NCBI RefSeq assembly: GCF_001983105.1
Contig: NZ_MOMC01000046.1
Coordinates: 96,631-102,209 of the forward strand
Length of the DNA: 5,579 bases
Origin: Pseudofrankia asymbiotica
GTDB taxonomy: Bacteria; Actinomycetota; Actinomycetes; Frankiales; Frankiaceae
Direction: 5' to 3'
Shown: positions 1 to 4,389 of the stretch, in pieces
Layout of the letters: each line of letters starts with the position of its first letter
Position numbering within the stretch: the first letter of the stretch is position 1
Program-made: the position numbers and the translations under genes
The notes under the pieces: generated by a model
What the model was told of the DNA's origin: nothing
Seen by the model: only the letters and a program-made list of their open reading frames with translations
Database searches by the model: none

Positions 1-144
1 GCCCTCGATCTGGTAGGACGAGGTGGCCGCGCCCCAGACGAAGTCCCTGGGCAGGCCGCCGGCGATCCGCGCCGCCAGCTCGTCGGTCTCGGGCAGACCG
101 GTCGCGCCGGTGGCGCCGGTGGCCGAAGCGGTGCTGATAGTCAT
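1..144 (-). CDS. GH1 family beta-glucosidase, N-terminal fragment (runs off the window)
   Basis: Start of a glycoside hydrolase family 1 enzyme, which hydrolyses beta-glucosides such as cellobiose to glucose, probably in the cytoplasm since no signal peptide is visible. Only 48 codons lie in the window. They read a polar Ala/Thr/Gly-rich leader (residues 1-28), then LPRDFVWGAATSSYQIEG (about 31-48). This is the GH1 N-terminal signature (LPxdFxWGaATsaYQiEGa), whose Gln lies in the sugar-binding -1 subsite. The ATG at 144-142 overlaps the TGA of the upstream permease by four bases (ATGA), so translation is probably coupled. A weak GGAAGG lies 12 nt upstream (162-157). The catalytic acid/base and nucleophile glutamates would lie outside the window. 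Context: last visible gene of a sugar-import operon, in the position bglC holds in the Streptomyces ceb operon. The family call is strong from the motif; substrate is inferred. Confidence 0.9.
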   Translation of the reverse strand, partial: MTISTASATGATGATGLPETDELAARIAGGLPRDFVWGAATSSYQIEG

Positions 145-1070
145 CCCTTGACCGCGCCTTCCATGATTCCACTGATGATCTGACGGCCAAACACTGCGAA
201 GATCAAAAGAACGGGCAGGGTGCCGAGCGCCGTGCCGCCCAGGACGAGGGTGTTGTCGCGGTAGTAGCCGGCGGACAGCGTGCTGAGCGCGACCTGCACG
301 GTGGGGTTCTGTGGCGACAGGACGATGAGCGGCCACATGAAGTCGTTCCACGCCTGCATGAAGGTCAGCAGCCCGAGCACCGCCATCGCGGGGCGCAGCC
401 CGGGCAGTACCACGTGCCAGTAGAGGCCGAACGTGGAGCACCCGTCCATGCGGCCGGCCTCGAGCAGCTCGTCGGGGATGGCCTGCTCGGTGTACTGCCG
501 CATGAACACCACACCGAACGCGGTCACCGCCGTCGGCGCGATCACCGCGATGAGGTGGTTCGCCCAGCCGAACTTCTGCATCTCGATGTAGAGCGGGATG
601 ATCCCGAGCTGGACGGGCACCATCATCGTGGCGATCACGATGGCGAGCAGCGCGCCCCGGCCGCGGAACCGCAGCTTGGCGAACGCGAACCCGGCGAGCG
701 AGCAGAAGAACAGCGTGCACAGGGTGATCGAGCCGGCGACGACCAGCGAGTTGATCAGCGCCTTCTCGAACTCCACGGTGTCGAAGACCCGGCGCGCGTT
801 CTCGAGGAAATGACCACCGGGGAGGAGCGGCGGCGGCGTCTGCCCGACGACGTCGTTCGTCCGCGACGGGATCATGAAGGTCCAGTAGACCGGGAACGCC
901 GACAGCAGGACGACGACGATGAGGAACGGGTAGCGCAACAGCCCGCGGCGCTCGTCCTCGGAGACGGACGGGGTCACGGATCGCCGCGGCCGGCGCCAGC
1001 CGCCGGCGCGGGCCGGGGTCCGCGGGGAGGCCGCGTCGGCGTCGCTGGGCTTGTCGATCGTGACGCTCAT
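141..1070 (-). CDS. Carbohydrate ABC transporter permease, MalG type (CebG-like)
   Basis: Inner-membrane subunit of a binding-protein-dependent sugar importer (CUT1 family), 309 aa. Residues 1-46 are a hydrophilic, Arg/Pro-rich cytoplasmic extension. The first membrane helix is about 47-66, followed by an external loop with the family-typical NDVVGQTPPPLLP. Further helices lie near 105-131, 140-162, 173-191, 229-248 and 275-300, giving the six-helix MalG topology. The EAA loop that docks on the ATPase is visible at 204-227 (EAGRMDG, then LPGLRP); its third residue is Gly instead of the usual Ala, a small change. The ATG at 1070-1068 overlaps the upstream permease stop (ATGA) and has GGGAGGG five bases upstream (1082-1076). 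Its own TGA overlaps the GH1 start in the same way. Family and role are secure; cello-oligosaccharide transport is inferred from neighbours and the operator. Confidence 0.95.
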   Translation of the reverse strand: MSVTIDKPSDADAASPRTPARAGGWRRPRRSVTPSVSEDERRGLLRYPFLIVVVLLSAFPVYWTFMIPSRTNDVVGQTPPPLLPGGHFLENARRVFDTVEFEKALINSLVVAGSITLCTLFFCSLAGFAFAKLRFRGRGALLAIVIATMMVPVQLGIIPLYIEMQKFGWANHLIAVIAPTAVTAFGVVFMRQYTEQAIPDELLEAGRMDGCSTFGLYWHVVLPGLRPAMAVLGLLTFMQAWNDFMWPLIVLSPQNPTVQVALSTLSAGYYRDNTLVLGGTALGTLPVLLIFAVFGRQIISGIMEGAVKG

Positions 1071-2278
1071 GAGGACCCTCCCGGCCCGCTGTCGTCGTTC
1101 GCGCTTGCCGGAGCCGGACCTGGGGTCGGAGCCGGAGCTGGAGCCGGGGAGGCGGCGGCCGCGGCGGGCGGGCCGGCAGCCTCACCGGCCGATTGGGCGA
1201 CGGCCTCACCGGTGGGCCGTCCGGCCGGTTGGCCGGCGGATCCGCCGGGCGGGGGACGTCGTCGGCCACGGCGCCCGGAGTGGCGGGTGCCCGGACCTCC
1301 TCGGATTCGGGCACCGCCGCGAGTGAGGAAGTAGGCGAACGCCGCGAGGATCACCGTCAGGAGGAACATCAGCCAGGCGACAGCCGAGCCGTAGCCGAAG
1401 TGCCGCAGCCGGAAGCCCTCCTCGTAGAGGAACAGCGCGAGCGTCTGGAACTGGCGGTCGGTGCCGCCGCTGACGCTTCCCGGCGAGATGTCGAACAGCA
1501 GGGGCTCGGTGAACAGCTGGATCTGCCCGATCAGCGAGACGAGCGCCGTGAAGGCGATCGTCGGGCGCAGCGCCGGCAACGTCACGTGCCAGAGCTGCCG
1601 CCAGGTGCCGGCGCCGTCGATCGCCGCGGCCTCGAACTGCTCCTTCGGGATGGCCTGCATGGCGGCCAGGTAGATCAGTGCGTTGTAGCCCGTCCACCGC
1701 CAGACCACCATCATCGCGATGGCGATCTTCGAGGACCACTCGCCGGCCTGCCAGTTGACGTTGCCGACGCCGACCAGGCCAAGCAGCCAGTTGAACAGGC
1801 CGAAGTCGCGGCTGAAGAGCTGGCCGAACACGATCGTCACCGCGACGATCGACGTGATGTTGGGCAGCAGCACGCCCATCCGGAACAACATCCGGCCGCG
1901 CAGCCGGGCATTGAGAATATGCGCCATGATCAATGCGAGCGCCAGCTGCGGCACGGTGCACAGCAGCATCAGCTCGAACGTGTTCTTGACGGCGTTCCAG
2001 AAAAACTCGTCGTGCAGCAGGTCGGTGTAGTTACGCAGCCCGATCATCTTCGCGTCGTCGGGCCGCAGCAGGTCACGGTCGGTCAGCGACACCCAGAACG
2101 TGTAGGCCATCGGGAACAGCCCGAACACGATGAAGATCATGAAGAACGGCGCGACGAAACCGTACGGCGCCGTCACGCCGGTCACCCGCCGGATCGCGGA
2201 CCGGACCGCCCTCGGCCGGCGCGTCGGCCTTGGTGGCGAGGCATCCAGCCCGGACGCCGGGGGTGCTGTGATGGTCAC
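1067..2278 (-). CDS. Sugar ABC transporter permease, MalF type (CebF-like), with Pro/Ala-rich C-terminal tail
   Basis: First permease of the CUT1 importer, 403 aa from the GTG at 2278-2276. That start is chosen because GGAGGA (2290-2285) sits six bases upstream. The next in-frame ATG upstream (2320) has no ribosome binding site and would add VGGDQ-type residues encoded by the ribosome binding site itself. Residues 1-35 are basic and cytoplasmic. Helix 1 is about 38-65 (YGFVAPFFMIFIVFGLFPM), and further helices lie near 100-122, 136-156, 185-207, 240-262 and 296-319. The EAA loop is clear at 216-239 (EAAAIDGAG, then LPALRP) and contacts the ATPase. The last 83 residues (321-403), after the final helix, are low complexity: first Arg/Gly-rich, then Ala/Pro-rich with a PAPAPAPTPGPAPA run. 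Family members normally end soon after the last helix. The stop overlaps the next permease start (ATGA). Confidence 0.94.
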   Translation of the reverse strand: MTITAPPASGLDASPPRPTRRPRAVRSAIRRVTGVTAPYGFVAPFFMIFIVFGLFPMAYTFWVSLTDRDLLRPDDAKMIGLRNYTDLLHDEFFWNAVKNTFELMLLCTVPQLALALIMAHILNARLRGRMLFRMGVLLPNITSIVAVTIVFGQLFSRDFGLFNWLLGLVGVGNVNWQAGEWSSKIAIAMMVVWRWTGYNALIYLAAMQAIPKEQFEAAAIDGAGTWRQLWHVTLPALRPTIAFTALVSLIGQIQLFTEPLLFDISPGSVSGGTDRQFQTLALFLYEEGFRLRHFGYGSAVAWLMFLLTVILAAFAYFLTRGGARIRGGPGTRHSGRRGRRRPPPGGSAGQPAGRPTGEAVAQSAGEAAGPPAAAAASPAPAPAPTPGPAPASANDDSGPGGSS

Positions 2279-2284
2279 CTGATC

Positions 2285-2290
2285 TCCTCC
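2285..2290 (-). promoter_or_regulatory. Ribosome binding site that fixes the GTG start of the MalF-type permease
   Basis: On the minus strand GGAGGA is followed by GATCAG and then GTG (2278-2276), a near-ideal Shine-Dalgarno with six-base spacing. The in-frame ATG at 2320 is preceded by a C-rich, purine-poor stretch with no such match, and ATG 2515 lies on the far side of the repeats and overlaps a long hairpin arm. The annotated gene should therefore start at 2278. Confidence 0.85.
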
Positions 2291-2330
2291 CACCCGATCG
2301 CTGGGCTGGCTGGTGGTCATGAGGCTGGGT

Positions 2331-2360
2331 TGGCGGTGGCGGTGGCGGTGGCGGTGGCGG
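2331..2360. repeat. Five tandem copies of TGGCGG
   Basis: Perfect hexamer repeat, units at 2331, 2337, 2343, 2349 and 2355, followed by a G-rich flank. On the operon mRNA it reads as repeated CCGCCA, a C-rich and probably unpaired leader segment 40-85 nt before the permease ribosome binding site. Hexamer units keep frame, and the stretch would encode Arg-His repeats if an upstream start were used, which I think is not the case. Copy number could vary between strains by slippage. Confidence 0.9.
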
Positions 2361-2434
2361 GCGGGGGTTTCGCAGAAGACTTGGTCGACGTGCGGCGAGC
2401 TTCCCGGTCGCTGGGCGGCGGCTCGGGAGAGCAG

Positions 2435-2497
2435 CGGCTGCCCGGGGCCCGATGGACGGGAGCCCATCTCGGGGGGGGCCGCGGCCCCGGGCAGCCG
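2435..2497 (-). repeat. Perfect 15-bp inverted repeat, large hairpin in the binding-protein/permease gap
   Basis: CGGCTGCCCGGGGCC (2435-2449) and its exact reverse complement (2483-2497) flank a 33-nt loop. The loop can itself form a small stem (GATGG 2451-2455 with CCATC 2464-2468). The right arm overlaps the 14-bp palindrome GGGGCCGCGGCCCC (2475-2488), so alternative folds exist. The stem is almost entirely G:C. No T-run follows on the minus strand, so it is not a canonical intrinsic terminator. A role as mRNA 3'-end protection or partial terminator after the binding-protein gene is inferred. Confidence 0.85.
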
Positions 2498-2504
2498 GTC
2501 TGGG

Positions 2505-2541
2505 GGTCGCGCCACGCCGCTGGCGACGGCGTGGCGCGACC
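2505..2541 (-). repeat. Second perfect 15-bp inverted repeat, compact GC-rich hairpin
   Basis: GGTCGCGCCACGCCG (2505-2519) and its exact reverse complement (2527-2541) flank a 7-nt loop, giving a very stable stem-loop in RNA from either strand. It sits seven bases from the adjacent 63-nt hairpin, so the two would be tandem in the operon transcript. No U-tract follows on either strand. It could be a tail-less actinobacterial terminator giving partial readthrough, or an mRNA stabiliser. The structure is read directly; function is inferred. Confidence 0.88.
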
Positions 2542-2556
2542 TTCCGGAGGATCAAC

Positions 2557-2582
2557 GATCAGAGCCAGCATTGATCAGAGCC
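2557..2582. repeat. 10-bp direct repeat GATCAGAGCC, two copies
   Basis: Copies at 2557-2566 and 2573-2582, start to start 16 bp, in a locally less GC-rich patch between the hairpins and the G-quadruplex motif. A short inverted pair GATCAA (2550-2555) / TTGATC (2571-2576) overlaps it. It could be a protein-binding site or a remnant duplication; I see no convincing -10/-35 pair beside it. Confidence 0.6.
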
Positions 2583-2620
2583 GGTGTTTCGCTGGCGTCC
2601 GGTCGTCCGTCCGGGCCGAG

Positions 2621-2643
2621 CCCAGCCCAGCCCAGCCCAGCCC
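2621..2643 (-). repeat. G-quadruplex motif on the mRNA strand (CCCAG x4 plus CCC)
   Basis: The plus strand has four perfect CCCAG units followed by CCC. The minus strand, which is the operon sense strand, therefore reads five GGG tracts separated by CT. This satisfies the standard four-tract quadruplex rule with very short 2-nt loops and one spare tract, so an RNA quadruplex could form about 45 nt after the binding-protein stop codon. The repeat is certain; folding and any effect on polymerase or RNase progress are inferred. Confidence 0.85.
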
Positions 2644-2644
2644 G

Positions 2645-2673
2645 GGCCTAGGTCCAGGGGCAGGGGTTAGGCC
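2645..2673 (-). terminator. Weak stem-loop just after the binding-protein gene stop codon
   Basis: GGCCTA (2645-2650) and TAGGCC (2668-2673) are reverse complements separated by 17 nt, starting 13 nt past the TGA at 2689-2687. A 6-bp stem with a long loop and no U-run is too weak to call a terminator alone. It could cooperate with the neighbouring quadruplex motif and the two large hairpins as an operon-internal 3' structure. Confidence 0.3.
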
Positions 2674-2686
2674 TAGCAAGGCCAGG

Positions 2687-3988
2687 TCAGCGGGCTGCCC
2701 GTTGAGCCTCGGCCAGGGCGTCCTTCCAGGCGGTGTCCGGATCCGCCTTGCCCTGTTCGACGAGCTGGATGCCGTGTTCCTCGATCGCCTGCCGGATCGC
2801 GCCGTGCTTCGGGCCCTGGTACTGGGGAACCAGCTTGAGGGCCGACTCACCGAAGATCTTGCCGGTCGGCGCGTTGTTGAAGAACGGGTCGGTGAAGCCC
2901 TGCACCGTCGGGTCGTTGACGGCTCCGATGGTGGACGGCATGTTGCCGACCGTCTTGAAGACCTTCACCTGGTTCTCGGGCTTGGTCAGGAAGTCCATCA
3001 GCTCGTAGGCGAGCTTCTGGTTCTTGCTCTGGGCCGGGATCACCAGCCAGGAGCCGCCCCAGTTGCCGCTGCCGCCGGGAACCGTGGCGACGTTCCACAG
3101 GCCCTTGGTCTCCGGCGCGTTGGTCTTGATGTAGCCGGCCATCCAGGCCGGGCAGGTCAGGGTGGCGAACTTGCCCTGCTTCATGGCCGTCGTCCAGTCG
3201 TCCGCGAACGGGACCAGCTTGGCGGACTCGCCGTCGCCGATCGCCTTCATCACGTTGTCCCACGCCGTCTTGATCGCCGGGTTGGTGTCGACCACGAGGT
3301 CTTCCGTGCCTGGCTTGTAGTAGGCGGTGCTCTGCTGGAACATCTGGGCGTTGTAGAGGTTCTGGCCCGCGTCGAAGAAGGAGGCGCCGGTGTTGGCGTC
3401 CCGGAACTTCGTGCCAGTCGCGAAGAACTGGTCCCAGCTCGGCCACAGCGCGCTCACCGCGGCCGGGTCGGTCGGGAGGCCGGCCTTCTGGAACAGGTCG
3501 GTGCGGTAGCACATCGCCAGGCCGCCGACGTCGGTGCCGAGGCCAAGCTGCTTGGTGCCGTCAGGCGACAGGAAGGCGTTCCATTTCGCCTCCGGGTAGT
3601 CGGCCTTGCGGTTGGTGGCGCCCAGGTCGAGCAGGTTCGCGAACAGTTCGGGCTCGGCCTTGAACTGGGCGACGAAGCCCTCGTCGACGCCCTCGATGTC
3701 GGCCGCGCCCGAGCCCGCCGCGAGGTGGTTGACCAGGGCATTGTGGTGGTCGTTGTACTCCGAGATCGATTCGACGATCTTGACGCCGGGGTGACTGGCC
3801 TCGAAGGCCGCGTAGAGGCCGGCCTCCTTGTAGCCGAAAACGCCGAACGTGTTGATGTGGAGCGTGGTCGTGCCGTTGCCGCCCCCACCTCCCTTGTCGT
3901 CACTTCCACCACACGCTGCCGCCGATAACGCGGTGGCCAGGGCCACCGCCCCGGCCACAGCCGCGAAGCGGCCACGATGTGCCCTCAT
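2687..3988 (-). CDS. Extracellular sugar-binding lipoprotein, family 1 (CebE-like)
   Basis: Solute-binding subunit that delivers an oligosaccharide to the two permeases, 433 aa. Residues 1-25 form a lipoprotein signal peptide: a basic n-region MRAHRGR, a hydrophobic core, then LSAAA before the lipidated Cys26. The -3 position is Ala rather than the usual Leu, acceptable in actinobacteria. A flexible GGSDDKGGGGGNG linker (27-39) tethers the mature lobe domains, which start near TTTLHINTFG. Later segments typical of carbohydrate-binding family members include GLGTDVGGLAMCYRTDLF, a PAWMAGYIK segment and GNWGGSWLVIP. The ATG at 3988 is preferred over the in-frame ATG at 4045. It has AGGGAGGG just upstream and starts a proper signal peptide, while the upstream ATG overlaps the operator. 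First gene of the operon, followed by a structured 408-bp gap before the permeases. Ligand inferred as cellobiose/cello-oligosaccharides. Confidence 0.93.
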   Translation of the reverse strand: MRAHRGRFAAVAGAVALATALSAAACGGSDDKGGGGGNGTTTLHINTFGVFGYKEAGLYAAFEASHPGVKIVESISEYNDHHNALVNHLAAGSGAADIEGVDEGFVAQFKAEPELFANLLDLGATNRKADYPEAKWNAFLSPDGTKQLGLGTDVGGLAMCYRTDLFQKAGLPTDPAAVSALWPSWDQFFATGTKFRDANTGASFFDAGQNLYNAQMFQQSTAYYKPGTEDLVVDTNPAIKTAWDNVMKAIGDGESAKLVPFADDWTTAMKQGKFATLTCPAWMAGYIKTNAPETKGLWNVATVPGGSGNWGGSWLVIPAQSKNQKLAYELMDFLTKPENQVKVFKTVGNMPSTIGAVNDPTVQGFTDPFFNNAPTGKIFGESALKLVPQYQGPKHGAIRQAIEEHGIQLVEQGKADPDTAWKDALAEAQRAAR

Positions 3989-4008
3989 GAAGCCCTCCCT
4001 CTGGCTTC
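3989..4008 (-). promoter_or_regulatory. Ribosome binding site displayed in a hairpin loop, binding-protein gene
   Basis: On the minus strand GAAGCC, then AGAGGGAG, then GGCTTC runs directly into the ATG. The two 6-base arms (4008-4003 and 3994-3989) are reverse complements, so the Shine-Dalgarno purines would sit mostly in the 8-nt loop with the start codon at the stem foot. This explains the start choice and could keep the site accessible or make it responsive; the stem is short. Confidence 0.55.
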
Positions 4009-4030
4009 CACGCTCACTGCACTGATCGCG

Positions 4031-4044
4031 TGTGAGCGCTCTCA
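4031..4044. promoter_or_regulatory. CebR-like (LacI family) operator
   Basis: TGTGAGCGCTCTCA is a 14-bp near-palindrome with one symmetric mismatch between half-sites and the GAGCGCTC core typical of LacI-family operators in actinobacteria. It matches the Streptomyces CebR box TGGGAGCGCTCCCA at 12 of 14 positions. It lies 43 bp before the binding-protein ATG and just downstream of the predicted transcription start, where a bound repressor would block transcription. An extra inverted half-site CGCTCAC lies at 4011-4017. CebR in Streptomyces releases DNA on binding cellobiose/cellotriose; no regulator gene is in this window. Confidence 0.75.
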
Positions 4045-4054
4045 TGGCTTCGAA

Positions 4055-4083
4055 ACTGTGATGCGCAGTTGCGTCGCTGTCAA
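4055..4083 (-). promoter_or_regulatory. Promoter of the sugar-uptake operon
   Basis: Minus strand carries a perfect -35 TTGACA (4083-4078), a 17-bp spacer, and CACAGT (4060-4055) as a weak -10 matching TATAAT at three positions, including the conserved A2 and T6. Transcription would start near 4048, just before the operator and about 60 nt before the start codon. A small dyad AACTG/CAGTT (4054-4058, 4066-4070) overlaps the -10 area. The -35 is convincing; the -10 is not. Confidence 0.5.
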
Positions 4084-4370
4084 GGGTCGGTTGCTCTGAG
4101 GTTTCTAAACACGTAGCGATATGACTTTGCTACTTTCAGTAATACCCAGTGCGTATCCCGCCTTCCGTCCACAGGGCGCACTCCGGGACTGGACGTGACC
4201 CGCGCCCCATGCAACCCTGAGCCACGCGACGCCCCGTCCTGGAAGTCCGGGGACTCCCTCCCTCGTACGTCCAGCCGAGGCGGCCATCCCGTATTCGCCG
4301 ACCCTCAGTCACCTCCGGTGGCCTGTTGGGTCCGACAGGGACGGCCGCGGGCCGCCGCATCCGCCATGGT
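4084..4370 (+). other. Divergent intergenic region and ATPase gene leader, no gene seen
   Basis: About 290 bp without a credible gene; the short open frames here are weak by composition and lack ribosome binding sites. The stretch 4091-4145 is clearly less GC-rich than its surroundings and probably holds the ATPase promoter. The best pair I can see is TTGCTC (4091-4096), 17-bp spacer, TAGCGA (4114-4119), only a fair match. A small dyad AGTCC-GG-GGACT lies at 4244-4255. I saw no second copy of the CebR-like operator. Confidence 0.4.
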
Positions 4371-4386
4371 GGAAGGGAAGAGGGAG
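4371..4386 (+). promoter_or_regulatory. Purine-rich ribosome binding site of the ATPase gene
   Basis: GGAAGGGAAGAGGGAG precedes ATG 4390 by three bases at its end, with the GGAAGGGA part at a more usual distance of about 11. An in-frame ATG at 4366 would add eight residues (MVEGKREP) and place the purine block inside the gene; that start has only GC-rich sequence upstream and is less likely. Confidence 0.75.
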
Positions 4387-4389
4387 CCC

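Noticed and set aside
414..1334. Plus-strand open frame of 306 codons opposite the MalG-type permease
   Set aside because: Composition is extreme (Arg, Glu, His, Gly, Pro-rich) with no recognisable motif, and it is antisense to a permease with clear EAA loop and helices.
2313..2651. Small plus-strand open frame across the structured gap
   Set aside because: Its Trp-Arg repeats come only from the TGGCGG array and the rest is low complexity; no ribosome binding site supports it.
1193..3928. A 911-codon open frame on the plus strand opposite both the MalF-type permease and the binding-protein gene
   Set aside because: It is antisense to two well-supported genes and has the Arg/Gly/Ala/Val-rich composition typical of reverse frames in high-GC DNA, with no domain or ribosome binding site. 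It also runs through the repeat-filled gap, which a real gene would not be expected to do.
3989..4045. 19-residue N-terminal extension of the binding protein from ATG 4045
   Set aside because: The ATG overlaps the operator, lies about at the predicted transcript start, and would put non-signal residues before a complete lipoprotein signal peptide that has its own ribosome binding site.
4189..4274. 8-bp inverted repeat CTGGACGT/ACGTCCAG in the ATPase leader
   Set aside because: The arms are about 70 bp apart, and one such 8-bp match is expected by chance in a 400-bp region.
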